DNA from: DASYXZ01 sp035308965
GTDB lineage: Bacteria; Acidobacteriota; Terriglobia; UBA7540
Direction: 5' to 3'
NCBI GenBank assembly: GCA_035308965.1
Contig: DATGFN010000022.1
Coordinates: 310,001-374,000, forward strand
Length of the DNA: 64,000 nt
Part shown: piece after piece, positions 51,869-60,274 of the stretch
Position numbering within the stretch: position 1 is the stretch's first letter
Layout: each line of letters opens with the position of its first letter
The notes under the pieces: generated by a model
Databases searched by the model: none
Seen by the model: the letters and a program-made list of their open reading frames with translations, nothing else
What the model was told of the DNA's origin: nothing
Made by a program: the position numbers and the translations under genes

Positions 51869-53461
51869 CTACCAATCTAGCGTAAATTCGTACCATCCAC
51901 GTCCCGAGTTCCCCTGATCATTCACTTGAACAACCGCGGTGTAATTATTGGATGAGGAAGGCTGCTCCAACAAACGAATGCTTCCTCGTCCGCGGACCTT
52001 TTGCAAGCTGACCTGCACCTCACCGAAAGGAAGCGCTGTTGAGAGTTGATAGGTGGCCTCCTGTATATTCGAGGCCGTCAAGTGCGCCATCGTCACTTGG
52101 GAGCCGTGCAATTTGATGTTATCACTGCCATCCACCAGACCCTGCCATTGAAAATGGCCCGGGCCTGAAACCTGCCCTGAATCGTCACCGCCGCTCGGGA
52201 CTGAATTGTTGTCCGAATTCGACCGTATATTGTTCTCAGATGGCTTGTTTCCCCCCATCTGGCCCAGGTCCGACTGAATACTTGCCCACGCTTGTGCGAA
52301 TTGCGAATTGTTCTGTGCGTTTTGCAAACTCGCATCCACCCGTTGGGCGCTGCTCACCATGATGCGCGCGGCAACATCGGCACTCGCATCGTTACGACCA
52401 CTGGCCATGGCCTGTTGATACCATGCCGCGGCATTAGAGAAACTACTGGTTTGGAGCAGGAGGTCTAAATCCCCTTCGGTCAAATCCCGGTTGGAGCTTA
52501 GCCCCGCGCTGATATCGTTGACGCTGATTCCCAGGCTGGATTGGTAAATGCTGAGAAGGGATTGCGCCTTGCGGTAAATCGAAGCGGCAAGCCGGCGGTC
52601 GAACAATTTCGATCTCCGGCGTCCGTCATCCCGAATGTCACCCATCAAGCCGAGACTCTCGGCAGTCTGTTGATCCAATTGCCCGGTCACCGGCAGTCCG
52701 TTTCGTCTTTGGTAACGTGAAATGGCCTGGCGAGTCTGGTTGTCCAGCCGACCGTTTATCGGCCCGTCATAAGCATTCTGGTTGTGTAGTGCTTCTTGAG
52801 CTCCCTGGATCATGTTCGGAGATGAAAGCTCGAGGCCGGTATCTCCCTGGTCGTTGAAATTAATTGTAATGTCGTTCACGAGTTCCATCGAAATGATGGA
52901 CCGTGAGGGCAATTGCGCTTCCCTTCCGCCCGACAACAGGTCCCCAAGCGCGCCACCAATAGTTTGGCGTGAGTCCCTGGGCACACTTCCGATCACCGTC
53001 CCGTCACTTCCGCCGATCAGCACGTTAGCATTATCCCTTTGCCCGAGCTGGCCATTCTGATTATTCGCCTGACCGTTATCATCCACCCTTCGCGTTGTCA
53101 GCTCACCGGAAATGTCAAATGATGTCCCATCGGCAAGCACCAAGCGAAAGAACTCTACGCCGAGCACTCCAGACCGCGAACCTCGAACGGCCCGTCTGAC
53201 TTCTGTTACGCGACCATCCACCGAACTGGATAGGGGTATGATCCCGACGCCGTTAATAGAAATTGAGCGTCGGACCGTCGCCGAAAAAGTGTCGCCTTGC
53301 TGGGCAGTCCCTGAGTCGAGTGCTGAAGTCGTTTGCAGCTCGACGACAGTTCCCGCCGGAACCGTCATGCGATCAAAAGCCACAAGGTTGGCGCTGAAAA
53401 AAACGGCAATGCAAACTGCCCCGGCGCTGTTACGAATCCTAGATAGCCACTGAGTTGTCAT
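51869..53461 (-). CDS. Exported protein with a beta domain and a peptidoglycan-binding domain
   Basis: 530 residues from the ATG at 53461. Signal peptide NSAGAVCIAVFFSANLVAF, then a beta domain beginning TVPAGTVVELQTTSALDSGT, the same type as in the protein at 22049. A glycine-containing stretch (GGALGDLLSGG) follows. Residues about 215-270 are a type-1 peptidoglycan-binding domain (AQEALHNQNAYDGPINGRLD and AISRYQRRNGLPVTGQLDQQ). The rest is Asn/Ser/Gln-rich, with a C-terminal beta domain (YTAVVQVNDQGNSGRGWYEF). It should be a periplasmic or surface protein tethered to the cell wall. Confidence 0.85.
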   Translation of the reverse strand: MTTQWLSRIRNSAGAVCIAVFFSANLVAFDRMTVPAGTVVELQTTSALDSGTAQQGDTFSATVRRSISINGVGIIPLSSSVDGRVTEVRRAVRGSRSGVLGVEFFRLVLADGTSFDISGELTTRRVDDNGQANNQNGQLGQRDNANVLIGGSDGTVIGSVPRDSRQTIGGALGDLLSGGREAQLPSRSIISMELVNDITINFNDQGDTGLELSSPNMIQGAQEALHNQNAYDGPINGRLDNQTRQAISRYQRRNGLPVTGQLDQQTAESLGLMGDIRDDGRRRSKLFDRRLAASIYRKAQSLLSIYQSSLGISVNDISAGLSSNRDLTEGDLDLLLQTSSFSNAAAWYQQAMASGRNDASADVAARIMVSSAQRVDASLQNAQNNSQFAQAWASIQSDLGQMGGNKPSENNIRSNSDNNSVPSGGDDSGQVSGPGHFQWQGLVDGSDNIKLHGSQVTMAHLTASNIQEATYQLSTALPFGEVQVSLQKVRGRGSIRLLEQPSSSNNYTAVVQVNDQGNSGRGWYEFTLDW

Positions 53462-53505
53462 GGTTTATTCTCCACAATCGGATTGATGAAACGAAAACTA
53501 GCATT

Positions 53506-53535
53506 CCGGGGCTTGAAGAAATCACCAAGCCCCGG
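53506..53535 (-). terminator. Hairpin between two exported-protein genes
   Basis: Perfect ten-base arms CCGGGGCTTG/CAAGCCCCGG just beyond the 3' end of the gene at 53574. A TTTT run follows only after about ten bases on the minus strand, so termination is probable but weak. Confidence 0.55.
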
Positions 53536-53573
53536 AAAAGTGAGAATCGAGATTATTCACTGTCTCTTACAAG

Positions 53574-54020
53574 TTAATGTCCGATGTTGAGCTCGAAGTG
53601 GATTGCGTCGTGAACGCGATACCCACTGTCGATAAGAACCACGTGGCCCCCGATGACGACGTACCGATAGCCGCGAGGGGGACGCCCCATACCACGCGTC
53701 AACTCATAGGGCGCCGGGCGGCTCATCCGCCGCATGTCATCGTCGAGCACATAGCCCGGCTGAATTCTGCGCTCGTAGTCGTCATTCCATCGGTCATCCC
53801 GTCTGAAGACCTCATTGTTTTGATTCTGATTGTAGTAAGTGCGAGCCTGTTGGCGCTGATTCTCGTTGAACTGGCGGTAGCGCTTCTTGGTCTGACCGCG
53901 ATTCTCATCCCTTTGGCTTTGGCCGCGATTCTGGTCATCGCGGTCTTGTGCCATTGCCGCCAGGCCGGTAAAGGTCAGCAGCGCCGCTGCGCTTGCGGTG
54001 ATAAACCATTTGTTCTTCAT
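53574..54020 (-). CDS. Exported low-complexity protein with an RcnB-like C-terminus
   Basis: 148 residues. Signal peptide WFITASAAALLTFTGLAAMA, then a hydrophilic Asp/Arg/Gln/Asn-rich stretch (QDRDDQNRGQSQRDENRGQ, FNENQRQQARTYYNQNQNN). The C-terminal 60 residues (PAPYELTRGMGRPPRGYRYV, VIGGHVVLIDSGYRVHDAI) recall RcnB-type periplasmic proteins. Function is unknown, perhaps envelope stress or metal handling. It has its own copy of the promoter module (54109-54173), with a leader of about 80 bases. Confidence 0.8.
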   Translation of the reverse strand: MKNKWFITASAAALLTFTGLAAMAQDRDDQNRGQSQRDENRGQTKKRYRQFNENQRQQARTYYNQNQNNEVFRRDDRWNDDYERRIQPGYVLDDDMRRMSRPAPYELTRGMGRPPRGYRYVVIGGHVVLIDSGYRVHDAIHFELNIGH

Positions 54021-54108
54021 TGAAGTTCTCCCATCGATCCATCGATTTACTTCTTAAAATCCTGTTTGGCTGTTGGCGTATGCCCCGGAGGATTTCGCCT
54101 GCACAACA

Positions 54109-54173
54109 TTTATATCCGAACGCCAAGCGCCTGTAAGTCCACTCCGGCTCACCTGTAAGGTCAATAGTGCTCA
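54109..54173 (-). promoter_or_regulatory. Shared promoter module B
   Basis: Minus strand: TGAGCACTATTGACC (54159-54173), 21 bp after TTGACC, CTTACA as -35 (54132-54137), 17 bp, TATAAA as -10 (54109-54114). The 15-mer is identical in modules C and F. The rest of the gap (54174-54389) shows no gene. Confidence 0.85.
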
Positions 54174-54389
54174 CTTGAGTTTGTGAGGGGGTATGTTGGA
54201 TGGAACTGAATTGCAAGGTTTGGCTATTCCAAAGTCCACCCGGCTAAAGCTCCTGGTGGGGAAGGCAAGGAAACAAATTACTCCGGGCATGAGTGCGAGC
54301 GAAGCAACTTCTCTCTAACTGGAGATTAGAAGCCTGCATCGTTTGCTCCGCTCACCATCACATGCTTCCGAATCTTTTTCAGTCAACTA

Positions 54390-55076
54390 TTAGATCGCGA
54401 TGCTGATCCTAAGTCGAACCGTCGGATAGCGCGGATTACAGAGGTAATATACGTTACCGTAGTAGTCCACATACACGTCGTCGCTATACTGCCAGTCCGA
54501 CGGCCACGGGTCATTGAAATCGAACCAATAGCCGCTGTACTGGAACTGAGAATACCCGCCGTAGTAAACCGGCCTGTTCATATGAAACTGGTGTCCGCGA
54601 CCGAAATTGGAACGGAATCGGACGTCAGGGATGCGGCCAGCAGTTAGCTGTCCTTGTGCCCTGTGTTGACCTTGCTGAGCCTGTTGGGTGCGTTGTGGCT
54701 GTTGACGCTGAGCCTGCTGCGTCCGTTGTGGTTGTTGTGTGCGCTGGACCTGCTGCGAGCGCTGCGGCTGTTGGGTCTGCCGGGCCTGTTGGGTGCGTTG
54801 TGGCTGTTGCGTGCGCTGGGTCTGCTGCGTGCGCGGTGCCTGTTGTGTTTGCTGCGCCTGCTGGGTGCGTTGTGGCTGCTGAGTCTGCTGGGCGCGCTGG
54901 GGCTGTTGCGTGCGCTGAGCCTGCTGGCTGTGTTGTGGCTGTTGGGCGTGCTGGGCCTGCTGAGGTTTCTGTTCCTCCCCACCCTTTTCCTTCTGATCTT
55001 TTTGCGCGTAAACAGAAGAGGTGGTTCCGAGAAGCAGAGCCAGCCCTGCTGTGCTGATAAGTCTAACGAACTTCAT
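54390..55076 (-). CDS. Exported Gln-rich repeat protein
   Basis: 228 residues from the ATG at 55076, preceded by GGAGG; the frame extends 19 codons upstream. Signal peptide FVRLISTAGLALLLGTTSSVYA, then about 120 residues of degenerate QQxQRTQQxQ repeats (about 30-145). A conserved-looking C-terminal domain of 75 residues begins IPDVRFRSNFGRGHQFHM and contains DPWPSDWQYSDDVYVDYYGN with two aromatic-rich strands. The repeat tract will vary in length easily. Preceded by promoter module C. Surface or periplasmic; function unknown. Confidence 0.82.
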   Translation of the reverse strand: MKFVRLISTAGLALLLGTTSSVYAQKDQKEKGGEEQKPQQAQHAQQPQHSQQAQRTQQPQRAQQTQQPQRTQQAQQTQQAPRTQQTQRTQQPQRTQQARQTQQPQRSQQVQRTQQPQRTQQAQRQQPQRTQQAQQGQHRAQGQLTAGRIPDVRFRSNFGRGHQFHMNRPVYYGGYSQFQYSGYWFDFNDPWPSDWQYSDDVYVDYYGNVYYLCNPRYPTVRLRISIAI

Positions 55077-55138
55077 AATGTTGCCTCCAATGCAATGAAT
55101 CCAAACTCGCCTCTCACCTGAAACAAGAGGCACTTCAA

Positions 55139-55203
55139 CTTATACCCTTTGCGCGAAAGGGTGTCAGTTCAGTGCGGCTCACCTGTTAGGTCAATAGTGC
55201 TCA
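55139..55203 (-). promoter_or_regulatory. Shared promoter module C
   Basis: Minus strand: TGAGCACTATTGACC (55189-55203), 21 bp after TTGACC, CTGACA as -35 (55162-55167), 17 bp, TATAAG as -10 (55139-55144). It is the closest to a canonical sigma70 promoter and lies about 60 bases before the Gln-rich protein gene. Confidence 0.85.
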
Positions 55204-55354
55204 ATCAAATCGAGCCCCAGGCCAACGCCGCTTTTTAAAGTTTGGAGGGGAAATGGGGGTGGGTTGTTTCCCCCGGGCAACTTGATGAGCCATGGCCGAC
55301 CAGCTATCAAAAATCTTGCAGTCGGACCCGCCGGGTCCCGGCCGCCTGCCTCAA

Positions 55355-55936
55355 TTAAACTCCTACGCTGCCAGGTGCGCTTTGCGCATGAGGCCCACCG
55401 CTCCGGGCGTAATCCGGTATGGCTCCTCCGGTGGAGGTGATATCTTGCGCGCCCGACCGTTCCATGATCTCTTGGGCGCGCTGAGTCCAAATTGAATCGT
55501 CGCAAAGTACCGAGGCAAGAATTCCCCCGTCTCTCACCCGGTCCTGATAGCGTTGGGCAACGTTTTCGGGAATCTCCATGCCCATCAGCGCGCCCGTTAT
55601 CCCGCCTGAAGTACCAACCAAATCCACACTGGCCAGGGAGGCCATGATGGGGCCGGCGGCAATCACCGGCCCCAGGCCGGGAATTGCCAAAGCTCTCACT
55701 CCCGCCAGCCAACCCAGGGTGCCGCCCACCACCGCGCCCGTTATTCCGCCATCCAAAACATCCTCGGGAGGCTTCTCGGTCAATTCCCGTGCGAAATTCA
55801 TCGACCCAGCATTTCTCGGGAATACGACAGAGATGTTCGTGTTCCGAAATCCGGCTTCCTTCAAAGCCTGGACGGCATGCTCGACGCTTGAGTAATAAGG
55901 ATAGATTCCCAAGATGGTTGTGCTTTTTTCCGCCAT
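55355..55936 (-). CDS. General-stress-type protein with a glycine-rich hydrophobic core
   Basis: 193 residues. The first 50 (TTILGIYPYYSSVEHAVQAL, EAGFRNTNISVVFP) match the alpha/beta unit of YflT/GS17M-type general stress proteins, also seen in DUF1269/DUF3341-like proteins. Residues 65-135 are glycine-rich and hydrophobic (GGITGAVVGGTLGWLAGVRA, IPGLGPVIAAGPIMASLASV) and could insert in a membrane. The C-terminal third predicts an alpha/beta return (GGILASVLCDDSIWTQRAQE). It lies 57 bp behind the sigma-like gene on the same strand and is probably in its operon, driven by modules D and E. Confidence 0.82.
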   Translation of the reverse strand: MAEKSTTILGIYPYYSSVEHAVQALKEAGFRNTNISVVFPRNAGSMNFARELTEKPPEDVLDGGITGAVVGGTLGWLAGVRALAIPGLGPVIAAGPIMASLASVDLVGTSGGITGALMGMEIPENVAQRYQDRVRDGGILASVLCDDSIWTQRAQEIMERSGAQDITSTGGAIPDYARSGGPHAQSAPGSVGV

Positions 55937-55993
55937 GTTGAAATCTCCCGTAAGTCTGGATTCATTCTTGCCTCATATCTTGTCATGCTGGTT

Positions 55994-56635
55994 TTATGAT
56001 TTTTCCTGTTTCCGCGAGTCAACTACGTCAGGAGCCCACACCGGCAACTCCCTTAAGGCTTTTAGGGCAGCCCGTATTTTGGCTTTGAGCGCGTCAATTA
56101 GTTGTTCCACGTGCTGGTCCGACTGATCCCAGTTCGCCCCTTCGAAATTGCCGGTCGCGGCGGCTGCCTTCTCCAATCGAGGCAGGCCGGCCATTATGGT
56201 TCTTACTCTCGTCATCAGCTCGACGTTGAAGGCTGGAATGTTGCGATAAGCCGAGAGAAGCCCGCCGTTCTCAAATCCGCGGCAAAGGAATTGGTCGAAT
56301 GCACATTTGCGCGCTGTAACTCTCAGAAATTCCGGCACGGTACCAACCGCGGGCTTGAAATCCGAGGCCTTCAACCAAATCCGGTAGAAGATTTGGGGAA
56401 CAATTTCCTCGGTTGCGCTCTGCTCTGACAGGATAGGGCGGACTACCGAGTACACCATTTCGGCGTGCCGATGGTACAAAATTGCCAGAGCCGTTTCGTC
56501 CCTGGAATTGATTCGCTGGATTAAACTCTCGTCTGTGACTACAACCTCGTCCACTTGAGCGTGATGCCAGGACGCGAGCGCTCCGCTTTCGTAGGTCTTG
56601 CTCGAACCCCGTTTGGACGATGCCATCGGTCCCAT
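55994..56635 (-). CDS. Sigma-factor-like protein with region 2 only
   Basis: 213 residues. Residues about 35-115 resemble ECF sigma region 2: DESLIQRINSRDETALAILY, HRHAEMVYSVVRPIL and IVPQIFYRIWLKASDF, ending in RVTARKCAFDQFLCRG. The C-terminal half is helical but lacks a recognisable region 4 helix-turn-helix (DALKAKIRAALKALRELP). It could be a degenerate sigma factor, an anti-sigma-like decoy, or a minimal regulator that still meets core polymerase. Two copies of the shared promoter module (D and E) precede it, so it may regulate itself. The start is either 56635 or 56626. Confidence 0.72.
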   Translation of the reverse strand: MGPMASSKRGSSKTYESGALASWHHAQVDEVVVTDESLIQRINSRDETALAILYHRHAEMVYSVVRPILSEQSATEEIVPQIFYRIWLKASDFKPAVGTVPEFLRVTARKCAFDQFLCRGFENGGLLSAYRNIPAFNVELMTRVRTIMAGLPRLEKAAAATGNFEGANWDQSDQHVEQLIDALKAKIRAALKALRELPVWAPDVVDSRKQEKS

Positions 56636-56733
56636 TCATTCCCGCCTTTCCCGTTCGAGGCCCAACCCGCTGCTCGTCTCCCCCTTCGCAAGGGAGATGA
56701 TCGATCGCGGCCCTCGATTCCGGTTCGATAACA

Positions 56734-56798
56734 TTTATATTCGAGGTGGGCGCGCGCGTCAGTTCATTCCTGCTCACCTGTATGGTCAAAATTGACCC
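56734..56798 (-). promoter_or_regulatory. Shared promoter module D (sigma-like gene)
   Basis: Minus strand: TTGACC (56784-56789), 21 bp, CTGACG as -35 (56757-56762), 17 bp, TATAAA as -10 (56734-56739). Here TTGACC is one half of a perfect 6-2-6 inverted repeat (GGTCAA-AA-TTGACC on the plus strand), which suggests dimer binding. Confidence 0.82.
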
Positions 56799-56991
56799 AT
56801 TGGGTCACGGCGATGCCTCCCGCAAGGGCCCCCGGGTTTGTGCGCCAGGGTGCAACCGTGTCGTCCACTCGGCAGCTTTTCACGCGCCAGGAATTTGAGG
56901 CGGGCAGCGGAGCCGGAAGATATCTGTCAAGCTCCTATAAAATTTCCAGCTCCGCCTCGATGTGGGTGGATTGAGTCGTTAAGTCACATCC

Positions 56992-57056
56992 TTTTTAGCT
57001 GAATCTCATGGGCGCGTCTGTTCAGAAGGGAACAGCTCAATGGTCAAAATTGAACA
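56992..57056 (-). promoter_or_regulatory. Shared promoter module E (upstream of D)
   Basis: Minus strand: TTGACC (57042-57047), 21 bp, CAGACG as -35 (57015-57020), 17 bp, TAAAAA as -10 (56992-56997). It is the weakest -10 of the set. No gene lies between E and D, so both probably serve the sigma-like gene. Confidence 0.7.
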
Positions 57057-57101
57057 GTCCAATTGACACCGGGGAATGAAGGAATTTTGACAGGGGAGAA
57101 A

Positions 57102-57848
57102 TTATCGCGGATCGGGAGTGGAGACCAACTTGGGAGGAGGCTCGGACACTAATTTTGAGTCTTGTCCTTCAGGAATTCCGACCGCCCGCACAATGAACCT
57201 TTTGGGTGCCGGACCCACATAATAGAAGGGAAAGCAGGTCACCAGGGTCAGGATGGCTTCATCAGATTTGTTGAGCACGGACATGTCTTCCGGTTCCACC
57301 AGTTCCGTGGTGTCGACGCGATAGCGGTATACGCCTTTCAACGTCGTGAGGGTGATCACATCATCCCTATGGATGTTCCGGAGCGGCCGGAAAAAGGTAT
57401 CTCGATGGCCCGCAATCCCAACGTTGCCTTGCTCACCGGGCAGCGATGTTCCCGGAATGTGCCCAACCGCGCGGCGCAAAGTCTTTCTGTCAATGCCCTC
57501 AATGATCATTACCGAAAGTCCGATGCTGCTGATCTCCAATTGTCCCAGGGGGAAGCCTGCGGACGCAGCGCTGGCCGCGCTCCCGGCTTTGATTGAGTTG
57601 GTTTCCGCAGATAGTGGAGGGTTCGGAGAAGGGTAAAGATCTTTCCCCTGGGCCTGAGACGCCTTGAAGTTTTTCACTGCCCGTTCGAATCGCCAGGTTT
57701 CATAGGCCTGAAAAGCCTTCGCATCCAGCAACACGTAGCCGCAATAGCCGAGCGCCCAAAGACCAACGATCAAAAAGGGGTATCGGCACCAGCGAAACGC
57801 GGAACGCGCCCGTTCTGAGCGGAACAGAACCCATTTCTTGAGCCTCAT
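57102..57848 (-). CDS. Class D-type sortase
   Basis: 248 residues. One N-terminal membrane segment (YPFLIVGLWALGYCGYVLLD), a linker, then the sortase barrel. The catalytic set is His148 in NVGIAGHRDTFF, Cys205 in LTLVTCFPFYYVG and Arg217 in KRFIVRAVG. TLVTCFPF and the TFFRPL motif fit class D. Such enzymes cut LPxTA/LPxTG-type tails and join the protein to an acceptor. The gene overlaps the VWA gene (ATGA), so they are co-expressed. A likely substrate with an LPATA tail is encoded at 59288-59998. Sortases are uncommon in diderm bacteria but known. Confidence 0.92.
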   Translation of the reverse strand: MRLKKWVLFRSERARSAFRWCRYPFLIVGLWALGYCGYVLLDAKAFQAYETWRFERAVKNFKASQAQGKDLYPSPNPPLSAETNSIKAGSAASAASAGFPLGQLEISSIGLSVMIIEGIDRKTLRRAVGHIPGTSLPGEQGNVGIAGHRDTFFRPLRNIHRDDVITLTTLKGVYRYRVDTTELVEPEDMSVLNKSDEAILTLVTCFPFYYVGPAPKRFIVRAVGIPEGQDSKLVSEPPPKLVSTPDPR

Positions 57849-58870
57849 GGTCTGCTGCTCGCAGTGGCCTGGGCGTTCTTGGGCGCATCGTAACCGGAAC
57901 GGGTTCGAACCACCAAGCCTGCACGGCCCGGCGACTCGGCTTTCACTTGTACCACGCGATGGGTGCCGTCTTGCCTGCCATTGGTGGGGATATAGGCGAG
58001 GGTGTACTGGTTCCGAATATCGTGAGCAATGCGCTCACAGATGGGAACTATTTCCGTTATTGACTCCGGCAAAAAACACTCGCCCCCCGTGGCCCTGGCA
58101 AGCTTCTTCAATACGCCGGGATTCCGATCCGGGTCATCCCGATCGTATAGCCCTATGGCGTAAATAATTGTATTGGATTGTCCCGCGGCGACCTCGATCT
58201 CGGTCAACCGATGTTTGCTGGCATTGTCGGCTCCATCGCTAACCAGGATCAGGACTTTTTTGTCGCGATTGCCCTTTTTCAGATGCTCGAGTGCAGCAGC
58301 CAAAGCGTCGTAGAGGGCTGTCTCGCCGTCTGGATTGTATCGCGAAAGGGCAGCCTCCAATTCAGACCGCTGATCAGTAAACTGCGTGTTTGCCGGAAGG
58401 CCGAACCGAACGTGTTCGTTGAAACTGACTTCAAACATTTGATCCTGCGGGTTGCTGGAGTGCGCAAACGCCAGGGCAGCCTCAATAACTTCCCGAGACT
58501 TCGGGCCCATGCTTCCGCTGTTGTCAATCACCAGTCCGGCGGTGACCGGAATATCCTCATGGCTGAAATATTTGATTTCCTGAGGAACTCCGTCTTCGTA
58601 AACTTGAAAATCGGTTTGGCTGAGGCCTGAAACAGGAACGCCCCGGTGGTTCTCCACCGTTGCATGCAACACAACCATGCTCACGTCAATCTTGATGGTG
58701 TAGGGATCAGGTTTGAGCTTTGACGGCGCGGAGAGTTGCTGCGGCCGGGCGTTCGTGGGCAGGAAAATCAGGATTAGGAAAAGGACCAGGAAACGGCGCT
58801 TGGAATCACAGCCGTCAACGCCTATTCTCGCAGTTAAGAATTCCACCGGACACACCTGAAATCGCCGCAA
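57845..58870 (-). CDS. VWA-domain exported protein (acidobacterial VWFA-related type)
   Basis: 341 residues as drawn from a TTG at 58870; the true start is uncertain and may be a GTG six or nine codons later. Hydrophobic segment FLVLFLILIFLPTNA, then VSMVVLHATVENHRGVPVSG and FQVYEDGVPQEIKYF, the lead-in typical of the TIGR03436 family. The VWA domain follows, with MIDAS residues DNSGS (Asp116, Ser118, Ser120), the threonine region DGETALYDAL and the aspartate in LVSDGADN. It is probably periplasmic or surface and binds a protein ligand through a metal ion. It is translationally coupled to the sortase. Confidence 0.92.
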   Translation of the reverse strand: MRRFQVCPVEFLTARIGVDGCDSKRRFLVLFLILIFLPTNARPQQLSAPSKLKPDPYTIKIDVSMVVLHATVENHRGVPVSGLSQTDFQVYEDGVPQEIKYFSHEDIPVTAGLVIDNSGSMGPKSREVIEAALAFAHSSNPQDQMFEVSFNEHVRFGLPANTQFTDQRSELEAALSRYNPDGETALYDALAAALEHLKKGNRDKKVLILVSDGADNASKHRLTEIEVAAGQSNTIIYAIGLYDRDDPDRNPGVLKKLARATGGECFLPESITEIVPICERIAHDIRNQYTLAYIPTNGRQDGTHRVVQVKAESPGRAGLVVRTRSGYDAPKNAQATASSRP

Positions 58871-58886
58871 GAAATATCACCCGTCG

Positions 58887-59081
58887 CTATTCTTTGCGTA
58901 CCCTGGCCTCGAACTCTGCGCCCGGGAGCCATGAGGCGACCTGGGCCAGTCGGCGCATCGTACGTCCCATGATACCGCGCCCCGTGTTCAGCAGCGGCAA
59001 GATCACGCAAGCCAATACGGCCAGCGCCGCAACGATCATGGCCAAGACCACGCAACCGGCGTATTCGTAGACTATAAACAT
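58887..59081 (-). CDS. Very small membrane protein beside the VWA-sortase operon
   Basis: 64 residues from the ATG at 59081, after GGGGAG. One long hydrophobic segment (YAGCVVLAMIVAALAVLACVILPLL) and a basic C-terminal tail (GRTMRRLAQVASWL, EARVRKE). The frame runs 30 codons further up without a start signal. It lies 16 bp before the VWA gene as drawn and may lead the operon. No known family. Confidence 0.65.
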   Translation of the reverse strand: MFIVYEYAGCVVLAMIVAALAVLACVILPLLNTGRGIMGRTMRRLAQVASWLPGAEFEARVRKE

Positions 59082-59287
59082 CTTCACTCCCCGCAGAAAT
59101 GGATGATCGTTTTCAGATTGAAAACATGTTGATTCAACTAAATGTGGGTGGGGGTGACACTCACGTATCATCCCCCTTCACATTGTGGAATCGAGCGTAA
59201 GCCGCATCGGCGTGAACGGGTTCATGCCCGGTACAGCCGTACGGGATCGTGGTTAGCGGTCCACGGAAATGGACGCACTCTCCTGGC

Positions 59288-59998
59288 TTAAGCAGCTCGC
59301 TTCGGGATCAGCGAAAGACCCAAGGCTGCGCCCAGCGAAATGACTCCAATCAAGCCCAGGAGGGGCAATTGGCTCGCTGTGGCCGGCAAAGCTTTGGAAT
59401 CCGGCTCGACTGCGGCTACCGGTGCAGCTTCTTGTACCGGTGGAGCTTGAACCACTTCGGCTATGGGGACTTCTTCTCCCGTCGGTTTAACCGCTTCAAC
59501 CTCCACGGTTTTCAATGCTTCCACGGTCGGTTCTGCTTCCAAGGGCATTGCAAGTACAGGTGTCTCGACTTCCTTGGCTAACACGATTGCCCTCGACTTG
59601 GGGTAGACAAATTCCTCGCCCCATTGATGTCCGGGATAAAACCATGCCCTGATCGCTTCCGGTTTTCCCTCGCCTCTTTCTTTAAACGTCATCACCGTTT
59701 TGTCGGTAGGCTTCAAACGATAATTGGGAATGGCAAGGATGGTGGTAAAAACATGGTTCTCCTCTTCGTTGAAGATCTGGACAATGTGACGGTCGGATGA
59801 TGAATCCAGGATCTTGAATACATACGTGCCAGCGGGCAAAGTCTGCGCTCCTACGCCCGGAACTTCGACTGGTCCGCTGAAGGTCATTTTTGTTTTCCTG
59901 TTCCACTCGTCAGCCTTGGCTCCGGATGGAACCGCCAGGGCGATGAGTGATAAGGCAAAAATCATGCCCAGCATTTTCACTCGATTCATTCTGTTCAT
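59288..59998 (-). CDS. Exported protein with an LPATA sorting signal, probable sortase substrate
   Basis: 236 residues from the ATG at 59998 (GAGGTAACACCA upstream); the frame extends 40 codons further. Signal peptide MLGMIFALSLIALAVPSGAKA. Residues 30-140 are a beta domain seen in many acidobacterial exported proteins (FSGPVEVPGVGAQTLPAGTY, then HIVQIFNEEENHVFTTIL). A Glu/Val/Ala/Pro-rich linker (about 145-200) leads to LPATA (204-208), a hydrophobic helix PLLGLIGVISLGAALGLSLI and the basic end PKRAA. That tripartite tail is a sortase signal; LPxTA suits class D. The sortase lies 1.4 kb downstream on the same strand. Promoter module F is 277 bases upstream. Confidence 0.9.
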   Translation of the reverse strand: MNRMNRVKMLGMIFALSLIALAVPSGAKADEWNRKTKMTFSGPVEVPGVGAQTLPAGTYVFKILDSSSDRHIVQIFNEEENHVFTTILAIPNYRLKPTDKTVMTFKERGEGKPEAIRAWFYPGHQWGEEFVYPKSRAIVLAKEVETPVLAMPLEAEPTVEALKTVEVEAVKPTGEEVPIAEVVQAPPVQEAAPVAAVEPDSKALPATASQLPLLGLIGVISLGAALGLSLIPKRAA

Positions 59999-60274
59999 TG
60001 GTGTTACCTCAGTCCTGCTTTGGGGCGATCGATTCTGCCCCGTCAAAACAAAAATCCGCGTTACGATGTGTTCAATCGGTTCAACAGGAGTAAGAAACCT
60101 CGGCCCCATGTGCTTCATTTACCCCGTTAAGCCGGGGGATAACTTTCAGGGGCCCTGGCCCTCCACTTGCGGCCAGGCGTGGTCTTTAGGATAGGAGGGT
60201 TCATCAATCGTCCTGCTTTTTTCCCCTGGCACACGGTCCCAACCTGATTCCGGCTGGGAACCCGAGGCACATCC

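Noticed and set aside
54654..55121. Long plus-strand frames rich in Leu, Ala and Val opposite the Gln-rich protein
   Set aside because: They are the mirror image of the repetitive CAG/CTG-type codons of the minus-strand gene, which has a signal peptide, a ribosome-binding site and a promoter.
56795..56990. A small gene between promoter modules E and D
   Set aside because: Only 16- to 34-codon frames are present, none with both a plausible ribosome-binding site and a sensible product.
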